From: Pseudomonas sp. BN417
GTDB taxonomy: Bacteria > Pseudomonadota > Gammaproteobacteria > Pseudomonadales > Pseudomonadaceae
Direction of reading: 5' to 3'
DNA: 64,000 nt
Assembly (NCBI RefSeq): GCF_029871205.1
Contig: NZ_SSOJ01000142.1
Coordinates: forward strand, 1-64,000
Shown here piece by piece: positions 17,075-27,853 of the stretch (positions are counted from its first letter, which is position 1; the number at the start of each line of letters is the position of its first letter). The translations under genes and the position numbers were made by a program. Below the pieces are notes generated by a model that saw only the letters and a list, made by a program, of their open reading frames with translations, ran no database searches and was not told where the DNA came from.

Positions 17075-17610
17075 TACTGTGCTTTCTGCTCTTTCTTCTT
17101 CGGCTGGATGACCATGTCGATCCGCGGGCGCGGGGTGCTGACATTGGCGCCGGTAGCGCGGCCCGCATTGACGATCTGGCGCTGGGTGTCGTAGACGATC
17201 TTTTCGCCTTCGAAGGTATTGCCTTCCTGGACCACCTTGGCCTGGTCGAGCAGGATGATGCGCTCGTTGGCGGCAAAGTATTGGATGGTCAGGCCGTAGG
17301 CCTTGACGATCTGCTTGTCCACAGCCGGCTGCTGCTCGTAGTAAGCGGGCTTGCCGACCGAGGTGAAGACCTCGATGTCGCCGTTGGCGTCCTGGGTGAT
17401 GGTGACGGTGTCGCCGGTGATCTTCAGGGTGCCCTGGGTGATCACCACGTTGCCGCGGTACACCGCGACGCCTTGCTTGTCATCGAGCTCGGCGCTGTCG
17501 GCCTGGACGCGAATCGGTTGTTCGCGGTCCGTAGGCAGTGCCCAGGCGGTGGCACTTCCCAGTGCGACGCCCAGGCTGAGCAACAGGGGGAGGGTATTAA
17601 CGAACCTCAT
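17074..17610 (-). CDS. lptA: LPS transport periplasmic protein LptA
   Basis: LptA is the soluble bridge protein that carries LPS across the periplasm. The 178-residue precursor has a Sec signal peptide of about 24 residues ending SATAWA before LPTDREQ. The OstA-like beta-jellyroll follows ([28 protein letters not shown]). The C-terminal tail ends with a Lys-rich KKKEQKAQ. The start codon lies inside the lptC 3' end (14-base overlap), showing translational coupling. Confidence 0.94.
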   Translation of the reverse strand: MRFVNTLPLLLSLGVALGSATAWALPTDREQPIRVQADSAELDDKQGVAVYRGNVVITQGTLKITGDTVTITQDANGDIEVFTSVGKPAYYEQQPAVDKQIVKAYGLTIQYFAANERIILLDQAKVVQEGNTFEGEKIVYDTQRQIVNAGRATGANVSTPRPRIDMVIQPKKKEQKAQ

Positions 17611-18166
17611 GCTGGCCTCTTACGTTGGACTGCAGGAGCATCCTGCTGTCATTCAAGTACGCTTTCATTCCTTGCGCCGTAGTCACCCCATTGGCCGCCT
17701 CGATTCTAACGGCTTGCTGGGTCTGCGCATATTCCTCATCGGGGAACACGGTCAGTCGGCTGGTTGTCAGGATTGTCGGGCGACCCTTGGCGTCGGTGCG
17801 GGCGACCCTGACCTTGTCGATCAGTTCGACCTGCTTGCCTTCGGGGGCGACCTCGCCGCGCTCGCTCTGCACATGCCAAGGGAAGGCGGTGCCACGGTGC
17901 AGCAGCAGGTCGGGATTGGTCAGCATTGTGACATCAGTGGCCTTGATATGTTCGAGGCGCTTTGCGGTCATTTCGTAGTGGAGCTTGCCGTCGGGCTGGA
18001 ACTGGGTGCTCTTGCCATTTTCCACGTAGAAGTCGATGGCGTTGTCGCTGCCCGCGGCCGGCGTCCGTTCCATGAAGCTCTCCGGACGAATATTCCAGTA
18101 GCCGAGGGCGATGAGCAGCGCGGCGATCGGGGTCAGGGTTAGCGCCAGGCGGAAATTCTTCGACAT
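17597..18166 (-). CDS. lptC: LPS export system protein LptC
   Basis: LptC is a bitopic inner-membrane protein joining LptB2FG to LptA. The 189-residue protein has one N-terminal helix (about residues 7-24, LALTLTPIAALLIALGYWNI) and a periplasmic OstA-like domain (DFYVENGKSTQFQPDGKLHY split over 46-66). It lies 7 bases after kdsC and overlaps lptA by 14 bases. Confidence 0.93.
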   Translation of the reverse strand: MSKNFRLALTLTPIAALLIALGYWNIRPESFMERTPAAGSDNAIDFYVENGKSTQFQPDGKLHYEMTAKRLEHIKATDVTMLTNPDLLLHRGTAFPWHVQSERGEVAPEGKQVELIDKVRVARTDAKGRPTILTTSRLTVFPDEEYAQTQQAVRIEAANGVTTAQGMKAYLNDSRMLLQSNVRGQHEVR

Positions 18167-18173
18167 GGTGGCC

Positions 18174-18698
18174 TCAGAGATACGCGGCTTGGGCCGCTTC
18201 CAGGCTGTCCTGGGCGCGCAGGATCAGCTCGCAGAACTCGCGGGCCGCACCCTCGCCGCCGCGCGCCTGGGTGACGCCATGGGCGTGCTGGCGAACGAAG
18301 GCGTCGGCATTCGCGACCGCCATGCCCAGGCCGACGCGGCGGATCACCGGCAGGTCGGGCAGGTCGTCGCCGAGGTAGGCGACCTGGTCGTGGGTCAGGC
18401 CGAGTTCGGCGAGCAGGCCGTCGAGCACCACCAGTTTGTCCTCGCGGCCCTGGAACAGGTGCTGGATGCCGAGGTTCTGCGCGCGGCGCTCGACCACCGC
18501 GGACTTGCGGCCGCTGATGATGGCGGTACGCACGCCGGCATTCATCAGCATCTTGATGCCTTGGCCGTCGAGGGTGTTGAAAGTCTTGAATTCACCGCCG
18601 TCGGGCAGGAAGTAGAGGCGGCCGTCGGTCAGCACGCCATCGACGTCGAAGACCGCGAGGCGGACGGCCTTGGCGCGGCTCAGGAGTTCGTTGCTCAT
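18174..18698 (-). CDS. kdsC: KDO-8-phosphate phosphatase KdsC
   Basis: This HAD-superfamily phosphatase removes phosphate from KDO-8-P in the synthesis of the inner-core sugar KDO. The 174-residue protein is a C0-type HAD without a cap. The nucleophile motif is FDVDGVLTDG with Asp18 and Asp20, the lysine is in RKSAVV, and the second acidic pair is in YLGDDLPDLPV. It overlaps the kdsD stop by one base and precedes lptC, linking KDO synthesis with LPS export. Confidence 0.95.
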   Translation of the reverse strand: MSNELLSRAKAVRLAVFDVDGVLTDGRLYFLPDGGEFKTFNTLDGQGIKMLMNAGVRTAIISGRKSAVVERRAQNLGIQHLFQGREDKLVVLDGLLAELGLTHDQVAYLGDDLPDLPVIRRVGLGMAVANADAFVRQHAHGVTQARGGEGAAREFCELILRAQDSLEAAQAAYL

Positions 18699-19672
18699 CA
18701 GATCACTCCAGCGCGGGTCAGGTCGTGGATATGCAGGGCGCCGACGGGGCGGTCGGCTTGGTCGACCACCACCAGGACGTTGATCTTGTGGTCGTCCATG
18801 ATTTTCAGGGCTTCGGCGGCGAGCATTTCCGGGCGCACCGTCTTGCCGTGGATCGTCATGACGTCATCGATGCAGGCGTGGCGCACGTCTATGCCTTTGT
18901 CCAGGGTGCGGCGCAGGTCGCCGTCGGTGAAGATGCCGGCGAGCCGGCCGTCCGTTTCCAGCACTGCGGTCATGCCCAGGCCCTTGCGGGTCATTTCCAG
19001 CAGCGCCTCGCGCAGTGGCGTGCCGCGGGCGACGAAGGGCAGGCTGTCACCGCCGTGCATGATGTTTTCCACCTTGAGCAGCAGGCGCCGGCCGAGGGCG
19101 CCGCCCGGATGGGAGAAGGCGAAGTCTTCGGCGGTGAAGCCGCGGGCTTCCAGCAGTGCGATGGCCAGGGCGTCGCCCAGCACCAGGGATGCGGTGGTGG
19201 ACGAGGTCGGGGCGAGGTTCAGCGGGCAGGCTTCCTGGGCGACGCGGGCGTCCAGGTTGGCGGATGCGGCCTTGGCCAGGGGGGAGTCCGGATTGCCGGT
19301 GAGGCTGATCAGGGGGAGGCCCAGGCGCTTGATCAGTGGCAGCAGGGTGACGATCTCGGCGGTCGAGCCTGAGTTGGACAGGGCCAGGACCACATCCACG
19401 CCGGTGATCATGCCCATGTCGCCATGGCTGGCTTCCGCCGGGTGAACGAAGAAGGAGGGGGTACCGGTGCTGGCCAGGGTGGCTGCGATCTTCTTGCCGA
19501 CATGCCCTGACTTGCCCATCCCCACCACCACCACGCGCCCCTCGCAGGCCAGAATCAGTTCGCAGGCGCGAACGAATTCGGCGTCGATGCGCGGCATTAG
19601 CGCGTCGATCGCTTCGCGTTCGAGTTGGATGGTGCGTTGTGCGGACTTGATCAGATCGCTGGATTGGCTCAT
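18698..19672 (-). CDS. kdsD: Arabinose-5-phosphate isomerase KdsD
   Basis: KdsD converts ribulose-5-phosphate to arabinose-5-phosphate, the first step to KDO. The 324-residue protein has an N-terminal SIS domain (about 35-170, with VVVGMGKSGHVGKKIAATLA and the HPAEASHGD loop containing catalytic histidines) and two C-terminal CBS domains (about 205-320). The gene starts the kds-lpt block and is divergent from mlaF with a 231-base intergenic region containing candidate promoters in both directions. Confidence 0.95.
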   Translation of the reverse strand: MSQSSDLIKSAQRTIQLEREAIDALMPRIDAEFVRACELILACEGRVVVVGMGKSGHVGKKIAATLASTGTPSFFVHPAEASHGDMGMITGVDVVLALSNSGSTAEIVTLLPLIKRLGLPLISLTGNPDSPLAKAASANLDARVAQEACPLNLAPTSSTTASLVLGDALAIALLEARGFTAEDFAFSHPGGALGRRLLLKVENIMHGGDSLPFVARGTPLREALLEMTRKGLGMTAVLETDGRLAGIFTDGDLRRTLDKGIDVRHACIDDVMTIHGKTVRPEMLAAEALKIMDDHKINVLVVVDQADRPVGALHIHDLTRAGVI

Positions 19673-19706
19673 GGAGGGCGTGCAGTTGCCGAAGGAAAAG
19701 GCAGCG

Positions 19707-19712
19707 ATTATA
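19707..19712 (-). promoter_or_regulatory. Candidate -10 element for the kdsD-kdsC-lptCAB transcript
   Basis: The minus strand reads TATAAT 35 bases before the kdsD start codon. The -35 region is poor, so confidence comes mainly from the exact -10 and the position in the divergent kdsD/mlaF region. Confidence 0.45.
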
Positions 19713-19786
19713 GCGATAAAGGTGATTTAGCTCACGTGCCAATGCCGTGGAAGCTGTCGCAAAGCTGAACGACGTCTGGTGCGGCC

Positions 19787-19816
19787 TTGGGAGGCGTGCT
19801 GTCGCGGTGATATAGT
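19787..19816 (+). promoter_or_regulatory. Candidate sigma-70 promoter for mlaFEDCB
   Basis: TTGGGA (19787-19792) and TATAGT (19811-19816) are separated by 18 bases. The predicted start of transcription is near 19823, about 80 bases upstream of mlaF. Confidence 0.6.
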
Positions 19817-19903
19817 TCGCGCCTTGTTCGGCCCGTCCTGGGCGGGGTGTCCTGGCATTGGGGTGCGTCGTCTTCAAGGGAGGCTGTATCGCAAGGAGTC
19901 TAG

Positions 19904-20713
19904 ATGAGCGCCGAAAACGCCTATGCCGTGGAGTTGAAGGGGGTTACCTTCAAGCGCGGCACGCGCAGCATTTTCCAAGATGTCGATATCCGTATCCCGC
20001 GCGGCAAGGTCACCGGCATCATGGGACCTTCCGGCTGCGGCAAGACCACGTTGTTGCGCCTGATCGCCGCCCAGCTCAAGCCTTCCAGCGGCGAAGTCTG
20101 GGTCAATGGCCAGAACCTGCCGAAGCTGTCGCGCGCCGACCTGTTCGACATGCGCAAGCAGTTCGGCGTGCTGTTCCAGAGCGGGGCGCTGTTCACCGAC
20201 CTGGATGTGTTCGAGAACGTCGCCTTCCCATTGCGCGTGCATACAAGGCTGCCCGAGGAGATGATCCGCGACATCGTGCTGATGAAGCTCCAGGCCGTTG
20301 GCCTGCGCGGCGCCGTCGAGCTGATGCCGGACGAACTCTCCGGCGGCATGAAGCGCCGCGTGGCGCTGGCTCGCGCCATCGCCCTGGATCCGCAGATACT
20401 GATGTATGACGAGCCGTTCGTCGGCCAGGACCCCATCGCCATGGGCGTGCTGGTGCGACTGATCCGCCTGCTCAACGATGCGCTGGGCATCACCAGCATC
20501 GTGGTTTCCCATGACCTGGCCGAGACCGCGAGCATTGCCGACTACATCTATGTGGTGGGCGATGGCGAGGTGCTGGGGCAGGGTACCCCGGCAGAGCTGA
20601 TGGAATCCGATAACCCGCGTATCCGCCAGTTCATGAAAGGTATACCGGATGGCCCGGTACCCTTCCATTTCCCGGCGCCGGATTACCGCAAAGACCTGCT
20701 GGGGGGGCGCTGA
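19904..20713 (+). CDS. mlaF: Phospholipid transport ATPase MlaF
   Basis: MlaF (Ttg2A) is the ATPase of the MlaFEDB complex, which moves phospholipids between the inner membrane and MlaC to keep outer-membrane asymmetry. In pseudomonads, loss raises sensitivity to solvents and antibiotics. The 269-residue protein has Walker [10 protein letters not shown] (41-49), signature LSGGM (145-149) and Walker B ILMYDE (165-170). Its C-terminal extension ends in [13 protein letters not shown]. The stop overlaps the mlaE start (ATGA). Confidence 0.96.
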   Translation: MSAENAYAVELKGVTFKRGTRSIFQDVDIRIPRGKVTGIMGPSGCGKTTLLRLIAAQLKPSSGEVWVNGQNLPKLSRADLFDMRKQFGVLFQSGALFTDLDVFENVAFPLRVHTRLPEEMIRDIVLMKLQAVGLRGAVELMPDELSGGMKRRVALARAIALDPQILMYDEPFVGQDPIAMGVLVRLIRLLNDALGITSIVVSHDLAETASIADYIYVVGDGEVLGQGTPAELMESDNPRIRQFMKGIPDGPVPFHFPAPDYRKDLLGGR

Positions 20714-21510
20714 TGCGCAAGAAGTCTCTGCTCGAGCGGATTCGCCTGCTCGGGCGTTCCGGTCTGGACGTGGTGGAAGCGCTGGGGCGCTCCACCCTGT
20801 TCCTGATGCATGCCCTGTTTGGCCGCACCGGTGTGGGTCAGGGCTTCCACCTGTTGGTCAAGCAACTCTACTCCGTCGGCGTGCTGTCGTTGGCGATCAT
20901 CATCGTTTCCGGCGTCTTCATCGGCATGGTGCTGGCCCTGCAGGGCTACAACATCCTGGTGGACTACGGCTCCGAGCAAGCGGTTGGGCAGATGGTCGCC
21001 CTGACCCTGCTGCGCGAGCTGGGGCCGGTGGTGACCGGCCTGCTCTTCGCCGGTCGCGCGGGCTCTGCCCTGACCGCCGAGATCGGCAACATGAAGTCCA
21101 CCGAACAGCTTTCCAGCCTGGAGATGATCGGCGTCGACCCGCTCAAGTACATCATCGCGCCGCGCCTCTGGGCGGGCTTCATTTCCATGCCGCTGCTGGC
21201 GATCATCTTCAGCGTGGTGGGCATCTGGGGCGGTGCCATGGTGGCCGTGGACTGGCTGGGAGTCTATGAGGGCTCCTTCTGGTCCAACATGCAGAACAGT
21301 GTTGAATTCACCGAGGATGTGCTGAACGGCGTGATCAAGAGCGTCGTGTTTGCCTTCGTGGTGACCTGGATCGCCGTGTTCCAGGGCTATGACTGCGAGC
21401 CGACCTCGGAAGGGATCAGCCGCGCAACGACTAAAACCGTGGTCTATGCCTCGCTGGCCGTGCTGGGGCTGGACTTCATCCTGACCGCTTTGATGTTTGG
21501 AGATTTCTGA
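20713..21510 (+). CDS. mlaE: Phospholipid transport permease MlaE
   Basis: MlaE is the inner-membrane permease of the Mla ABC complex. The 265-residue protein has five to six hydrophobic segments and the conserved central stretch [19 protein letters not shown] followed by [18 protein letters not shown], which couples to MlaF. It starts at the ATGA overlap with mlaF and ends one base into mlaD. Confidence 0.96.
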   Translation: MRKKSLLERIRLLGRSGLDVVEALGRSTLFLMHALFGRTGVGQGFHLLVKQLYSVGVLSLAIIIVSGVFIGMVLALQGYNILVDYGSEQAVGQMVALTLLRELGPVVTGLLFAGRAGSALTAEIGNMKSTEQLSSLEMIGVDPLKYIIAPRLWAGFISMPLLAIIFSVVGIWGGAMVAVDWLGVYEGSFWSNMQNSVEFTEDVLNGVIKSVVFAFVVTWIAVFQGYDCEPTSEGISRATTKTVVYASLAVLGLDFILTALMFGDF

Positions 21511-21977
21511 TGCAAATCCGCACCTTGGAAATTGGTGTCGGCCTGTTCCTCCTGGCCGGTATGTTGGCCTTGCTGCTCCTGGCCCTGCGGGTCAGCGGCC
21601 TGTCCTATGGCGCCAGTGACGATACCTACAAGCTTTACGCGCATTTCGACAATATTGCCGGTTTGACTGTCAGAGCAAAGGTAACCATGGCCGGCGTCAC
21701 CATCGGCAAGGTGACCGCCATCGATCTGGACCGTGACAGCTACACCGGGCGGGTCACCATGGAAGTCGAGCAGCGCGTGGACAACCTGCCCGCGGACTCC
21801 ACCGCTTCCATCCTCACGGCCGGTCTGCTGGGTGAGAAGTACATCGGCATCAGTGTCGGTGGCGACGAGGAGCTGCTCAAGGATGGCGGGACCATTCGTG
21901 ACACCCAGTCGGCCCTGGTATTGGAAGACCTGATCGGCAAGTTCCTGCTGAATACGGTCAACAAAGAGAGCAAATGA
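21510..21977 (+). CDS. mlaD: Phospholipid-binding MCE protein MlaD
   Basis: MlaD forms the periplasmic hexameric lipid-channel ring of the Mla complex. The 155-residue protein has one N-terminal membrane helix (about 7-28) and a single MCE domain (YKLYAHFDNIAGLTVRAKV, then GLLGEKYIGIS). Its length is in the normal MlaD range. The start overlaps the mlaE stop and its own end overlaps the mlaC start. Confidence 0.95.
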   Translation: MQIRTLEIGVGLFLLAGMLALLLLALRVSGLSYGASDDTYKLYAHFDNIAGLTVRAKVTMAGVTIGKVTAIDLDRDSYTGRVTMEVEQRVDNLPADSTASILTAGLLGEKYIGISVGGDEELLKDGGTIRDTQSALVLEDLIGKFLLNTVNKESK

Positions 21978-22636
21978 GGATCCGAAACATGTTCAATGCC
22001 CTGCGTAACGGCCTGCTGGTGCTGCTGGCAGCCCTGCCTCTGCTGGCCACTGCTGCACCGAGCGCGCACGAAATCATCCAGAAGACCACCGACCAGTTGC
22101 TGTCCGACCTCAAGACCAACAAGGAGCAGTACCGCAGCGACCCGAGCGCCTTCTACGACTCCCTGAATCGCATCCTTGGACCGGTGGTGGACGCCGACGG
22201 TATCTCGCGCAGCATCATGACGGTGAAGTACTCGCGCAAGGCCACGCCCGAGCAGATGACCCGTTTCCAGGAGAACTTCAAGCGCAGCCTGATCCAGTTC
22301 TACGGCAACGCGCTGCTGGAGTACGACAATCAGAACATCCGTGTGCTGCCCGCCAAGCAGGAAGACCCCGAGCGCACCAGCGTGGGCATGGAAGTTACCG
22401 GTCGCAGCGGCACCATCTACCCGGTTTCCTACACCATGGTGAACGTCAACGGGCAGTGGATGCTGCGTAACGTGATCATCAATGGCATCAATATCGGCAA
22501 GCTGTTCCGCGACCAGTTCGCCGATGCCATGCAGAAGAACGGCAACGACCTGGACAAGACCATCAACGGTTGGGCGGACGTGGTGGCCAAGGCCAAGCAA
22601 TCCGAGGAAGCCAAGCAGGCAACCGGTAATGAGTGA
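21974..22636 (+). CDS. mlaC: Periplasmic phospholipid carrier MlaC
   Basis: MlaC shuttles phospholipids through the periplasm between the outer-membrane MlaA-porin complex and MlaFEDB. The 220-residue precursor has a signal peptide (about 1-26, LVLLAALPLLATAAP) and the MlaC/Ttg2D fold with ILGPVVDADGISRSIM and YTMVNVNGQWMLRNVIINGI split over 140-175. It starts with ATGA overlapping mlaD and its stop overlaps the mlaB start. Confidence 0.94.
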   Translation: MRIRNMFNALRNGLLVLLAALPLLATAAPSAHEIIQKTTDQLLSDLKTNKEQYRSDPSAFYDSLNRILGPVVDADGISRSIMTVKYSRKATPEQMTRFQENFKRSLIQFYGNALLEYDNQNIRVLPAKQEDPERTSVGMEVTGRSGTIYPVSYTMVNVNGQWMLRNVIINGINIGKLFRDQFADAMQKNGNDLDKTINGWADVVAKAKQSEEAKQATGNE

Positions 22637-22937
22637 CGCCCGCATCGAACAGGCCGCGTCAAGCGAGCTGCGCCTGGTCGGTGTACTCGACCACAGCACC
22701 GGCCCGCAACTGCGCGAGACGGGTGGGCAGATGATCCGCGCGAGCAACGGCGCCAGGCTGGTGCTGGACTGCTCGGCGGTGGAGAAGACCAGCAGTGTCG
22801 GTATCGCCCTGCTGCTGGCCTTCATGCGTGACGCCGAGGCCGCCGGCAAGGCAGTGGTGTTTCGCGGATTGCCCGAGGATATGCGGCAGATCGCCGAGGT
22901 TTCCGGATTGACCGAGCTACTGCCCACCGAGGCCTGA
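22629..22937 (+). CDS. mlaB: STAS-domain subunit MlaB
   Basis: MlaB is the small STAS-domain protein that binds MlaF and is needed for assembly and activity of the transporter. The 102-residue protein has the STAS core LRLVGVLDHSTG and LVLDCSAVEKTSSVGIALLLAF, with the conserved serine region TSSVG. The ATG at 22629 overlaps the mlaC TGA. An in-frame extension further upstream would lie inside mlaC and has no STAS sequence. Confidence 0.93.
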   Translation: MSDARIEQAASSELRLVGVLDHSTGPQLRETGGQMIRASNGARLVLDCSAVEKTSSVGIALLLAFMRDAEAAGKAVVFRGLPEDMRQIAEVSGLTELLPTEA

Positions 22938-22949
22938 GCCGGTCCAGCG

Positions 22950-23001
22950 GCCCTCCGTCAGGCCCCGCGTGCGCGGGGTTCGCAGGCGGAGGGCTTTTTT
23001 G
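22950..23001 (+). terminator. Rho-independent terminator after mlaB
   Basis: GCCCTCCG (22950-22957) pairs with CGGAGGGC (22987-22994), enclosing a second hairpin CCCCGCG/CGCGGGG, and is followed by six T residues. It ends the mla operon before ibaG. Confidence 0.85.
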
Positions 23002-23046
23002 TATCATGGCCGACCCGCGCGCGTTGGGCGCCGATTGAGGTTGAGC

Positions 23047-24572
<1,526 letters not shown>

Positions 24573-24661
24573 GTCGCATTTCCGGCCGGCCCGAACAGGG
24601 CCGGCCGGGATCGACCGTGCATCAGGCCCTGAACGGGCCGTAGCCAAGGAAATCCAGTTCC

Positions 24662-25297
24662 ATGCTCACCATCGCGCTGTCCAAGGGCCGCATTCTCGAC
24701 GACACCCTGCCGTTGCTCGCCGAAGCCGGCATCGTACCGACCGAGAATCCGGACAAGAGCCGCAAGCTGATCATCCCCACCACCCAGGAGGATGTGCGCC
24801 TGCTCATCGTTCGTGCCACCGATGTGCCGACCTATGTCGAGCATGGCGCGGCCGACCTCGGTGTCGCCGGCAAGGACGTGCTGATGGAGTATGGCGGCCA
24901 GGGGCTGTACGAGCCCCTGGATCTGCAGATCGCCAAATGCAAGCTGATGACCGCCGGCGCCATCGGCGCACCCGAGCCCAAGGGGCGCCTGCGGGTGGCC
25001 ACCAAGTTCGTCAACGTCGCCAAGCGCTACTACGCCGAGCAGGGCCGCCAGGTTGACGTGATCAAGCTCTACGGCTCCATGGAGCTGGCGCCGCTGGTGG
25101 GGCTGGCTGACAAGATCATCGACGTCGTCGATACCGGCAACACCCTGCGTGCCAACGGCCTGGAGCCCCAGGAACTGATCGCCACCATCAGTTCGCGGCT
25201 GATCGTCAACAAGGCGTCCATGAAGATGCAGCACGCACGCATCCAGGCGCTGATCGAGATCCTGCGCAACGCGGTCGAATCCCGACACCCAAGCTGA
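24662..25297 (+). CDS. hisG: ATP phosphoribosyltransferase, short form HisG
   Basis: This enzyme catalyses the first step of histidine synthesis, joining ATP and PRPP. At 211 residues it is the short form, which lacks the C-terminal regulatory domain and needs the separate subunit HisZ for activity and feedback control. The conserved segments [26 protein letters not shown] and [15 protein letters not shown] (split) are present. HisZ is not encoded in this window. hisD and hisC follow. Confidence 0.96.
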   Translation: MLTIALSKGRILDDTLPLLAEAGIVPTENPDKSRKLIIPTTQEDVRLLIVRATDVPTYVEHGAADLGVAGKDVLMEYGGQGLYEPLDLQIAKCKLMTAGAIGAPEPKGRLRVATKFVNVAKRYYAEQGRQVDVIKLYGSMELAPLVGLADKIIDVVDTGNTLRANGLEPQELIATISSRLIVNKASMKMQHARIQALIEILRNAVESRHPS

Positions 25298-25420
25298 CAC
25301 CTTGAGTGCGGCCCTGCGCCGCACGCGCCTATCCGTGTCATAGCCACTATTCTCGGGTGCCCGCACGGTGGGCTTGCTACTCTAGCGGCGCCCGAGCATT
25401 TGCCATTCATGAGGCCCGCT

Positions 25421-26734
25421 ATGACCGCTCCCATCGCTATTCGCCGACTCAATGCCGCTGATCCGGACTTCGCCCGACACCTGGATCATCTGCTGAGCTG
25501 GGAAAGCGTGTCCGACGAAGCGGTCAACCAGCGCGTACTCGACATCATCAAGGCCGTGCGCGAGCGTGGCGATGCAGCGGTGGTGGAGTTCACCCAGCGC
25601 TTCGACGGCGTCCAGGCCACCTCCATGGGCGAGCTGATCCTGCCGCGCGAGCGCCTGGAACTGGCGCTGACCCGTATCACCGCCGAGCAGCGCCAGGCCC
25701 TGGAAACCGCCGCGGCCCGCGTGCGCAGCTATCACGAGAAGCAGAAACAGGACTCCTGGACCTACACCGAGGCCGATGGCACGGTGCTGGGCCAGCAGGT
25801 CACCCCGCTGGATCGTGCCGGCTTGTACGTGCCGGGCGGCAAGGCGTCCTATCCCTCGTCCGTACTGATGAACGCGATTCCCGCCAAGGTCGCCGGCGTC
25901 GCTGAAGTGGTGATGGTGGTGCCGACTCCGCGTGGCGAGATCAACGAGATCGTCCTGGCCGCCGCCTGCGTGGCCGGCGTGGACCGAGTCTTCACCATCG
26001 GCGGCGCCCAGGCCGTGGCGGCGTTGGCCTACGGCACGGAGAGCGTGCCCCAGGTGGACAAGATCGTCGGCCCCGGCAACATCTATGTCGCCACTGCCAA
26101 GCGCCACGTGTTCGGCCAGGTGGGCATCGACATGATCGCCGGCCCCTCGGAAATCCTGGTGGTCTGCGACGGCCAGACCGATCCGGACTGGATCGCCATG
26201 GACCTGTTCTCCCAGGCCGAGCACGACGAGGATGCCCAGGCGATCCTGGTCAGTCCCGATGCGGCCTTCCTCGACAAGGTGGCCGTCAGCATCGACAAGC
26301 TGCTGCCGACCATGGAGCGCGAGGCCATCATCCGCACCTCGCTGCAGAATCGCGGCGCGCTGATCCTCGTTGCCGACCAGGCCCAGGCCTGCCAGGTGGC
26401 GAACCGCATCGCGCCCGAACACCTGGAGCTGTCGGTAGGCGATCCGCAGGCCTGGCTGCCGCAGATCCGCCACGCCGGCGCCATCTTCATGGGCCGCTAC
26501 ACCGCCGAGGCCCTGGGCGACTACTGCGCCGGCCCGAACCACGTGCTGCCCACCTCCGGCACCGCGCGCTTCTCGTCGCCCCTGGGCGTGTACGACTTCC
26601 AGAAGCGTTCTTCGATCATTTTCTGCTCGGCCGATGGTGCGTCCGAGCTGGGCAAGACCGCATCCGTGCTGGCTCGTGGCGAATCCCTGACCGCCCACGC
26701 ACGCAGTGCCGAATTCCGAATCAAGGGGGAGTGA
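25421..26734 (+). CDS. hisD: Histidinol dehydrogenase
   Basis: HisD oxidises histidinol to histidine in two NAD-dependent steps using zinc. The 437-residue protein has [17 protein letters not shown], the [11 protein letters not shown] segment, [11 protein letters not shown] and the zinc/catalytic AEHDEDAQ. The start at 25421 (MTAPIAIRR) has GAGG about 6 bases upstream. An in-frame TTG at 25400 would add seven unconserved residues. It lies 123 bases after hisG and overlaps the region before hisC. Confidence 0.95.
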   Translation: MTAPIAIRRLNAADPDFARHLDHLLSWESVSDEAVNQRVLDIIKAVRERGDAAVVEFTQRFDGVQATSMGELILPRERLELALTRITAEQRQALETAAARVRSYHEKQKQDSWTYTEADGTVLGQQVTPLDRAGLYVPGGKASYPSSVLMNAIPAKVAGVAEVVMVVPTPRGEINEIVLAAACVAGVDRVFTIGGAQAVAALAYGTESVPQVDKIVGPGNIYVATAKRHVFGQVGIDMIAGPSEILVVCDGQTDPDWIAMDLFSQAEHDEDAQAILVSPDAAFLDKVAVSIDKLLPTMEREAIIRTSLQNRGALILVADQAQACQVANRIAPEHLELSVGDPQAWLPQIRHAGAIFMGRYTAEALGDYCAGPNHVLPTSGTARFSSPLGVYDFQKRSSIIFCSADGASELGKTASVLARGESLTAHARSAEFRIKGE

Positions 26735-26736
26735 AC

Positions 26737-27789
26737 ATGAGCAAGTTCTGGAGTCCCTTCGTCAAGGACCTGGTGCCCTACGTGCCGGGCGAGCAGCCGA
26801 AGATCGCCAACCTGGTGAAGCTGAACACCAACGAGAACCCCTATGGCCCGTCGCCTAAGGCGGTGGCGGCAATGCAGGCGGAAGTCGGCGACAACCTGCG
26901 CCTCTACCCGGACCCGAACAGCGACCGCCTGAAGCATGCGGTGGCTGACTACTACGGCGTGCAGCCGGGCCAGGTATTCGTCGGCAACGGCTCGGACGAG
27001 GTGCTGGCACACGCGTTCTATGGCCTGTTCCAGCATGGCAAGCCCCTGCTGTTCCCCGACGTGACCTACAGCTTCTATCCGGTCTACTGCGGGCTTTATG
27101 GCATCCCCTTCGAGGCGGTGCCGCTGGACGAACAGTTCCAGATCCGTGTCGAGGATTACGCGCGTCCGAACGGCGGCATCATCTTCCCCAACCCCAATGC
27201 GCCCACCGGCTGCCTGTTGGCGCTGGAGGCCGTGGAGCAGCTGCTCCAGGCCAACCCGGACTCGGTGGTGGTGGTGGACGAGGCCTACATCGACTTCGGC
27301 GGCCAGACCGCCATCGGCCTGGTGGATCGCTACCCCAACCTGCTGGTCACCCAGACGCTGTCCAAGTCCCGCTCCCTGGCGGGCCTGCGGGTCGGCCTGG
27401 CGGTGGGCCATCCGGACCTGATCGAGGCGCTGGAGCGGATCAAGAACAGCTTCAACTCCTATCCGCTGGATCGCATGGCCATTGCCGGCGCGGCGGTCGC
27501 TTTCGAGGACAGGGCCTACTTCGATGAAACCTGCCGCAAGGTGATCGACAGTCGTGAGCAACTGGTGGCCGAGCTGGGCAAGTTGGGCTTCGAGGTACTG
27601 CCCTCGGCTGCCAACTTCATCTTCGCCCGCCACCCGCAGAAGGACGCGGCGGGCATTGCTGCCGGCCTGCGCGAGCAGGGCGTGATCGTGCGGCACTTCA
27701 AACAGGAGCGGATCGCCCAGTTCCTGCGCATCACCATAGGTGCGCCGGAACAGAACCAGGCGCTGGTGGAGGCCCTGGGCAAGCTCTGA
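26737..27789 (+). CDS. hisC: Histidinol-phosphate aminotransferase
   Basis: HisC is a PLP enzyme converting imidazole-acetol phosphate and glutamate to histidinol phosphate. The 350-residue protein has [27 protein letters not shown] and the PLP lysine Lys210 in [14 protein letters not shown]. The start at 26737 has GGGGGA immediately upstream; a GTG two codons earlier overlaps the hisD stop. The adjacent terminator closes the hisGDC unit. Confidence 0.95.
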   Translation: MSKFWSPFVKDLVPYVPGEQPKIANLVKLNTNENPYGPSPKAVAAMQAEVGDNLRLYPDPNSDRLKHAVADYYGVQPGQVFVGNGSDEVLAHAFYGLFQHGKPLLFPDVTYSFYPVYCGLYGIPFEAVPLDEQFQIRVEDYARPNGGIIFPNPNAPTGCLLALEAVEQLLQANPDSVVVVDEAYIDFGGQTAIGLVDRYPNLLVTQTLSKSRSLAGLRVGLAVGHPDLIEALERIKNSFNSYPLDRMAIAGAAVAFEDRAYFDETCRKVIDSREQLVAELGKLGFEVLPSAANFIFARHPQKDAAGIAAGLREQGVIVRHFKQERIAQFLRITIGAPEQNQALVEALGKL

Positions 27790-27810
27790 TTACCGCTCAG
27801 GTGTAACGGG

Positions 27811-27846
27811 AAAGCCGAGCGCGGACTTCCGCCTCGGCTTTTTTCT
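27811..27846 (+). terminator. Rho-independent terminator after hisC
   Basis: AAAGCCGAG pairs with CTCGGCTTT and is followed by a T-run, 21 bases after the hisC stop. It may also serve the opposing gene ending at 27854. Confidence 0.88.
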
Positions 27847-27853
27847 TGGGCGC

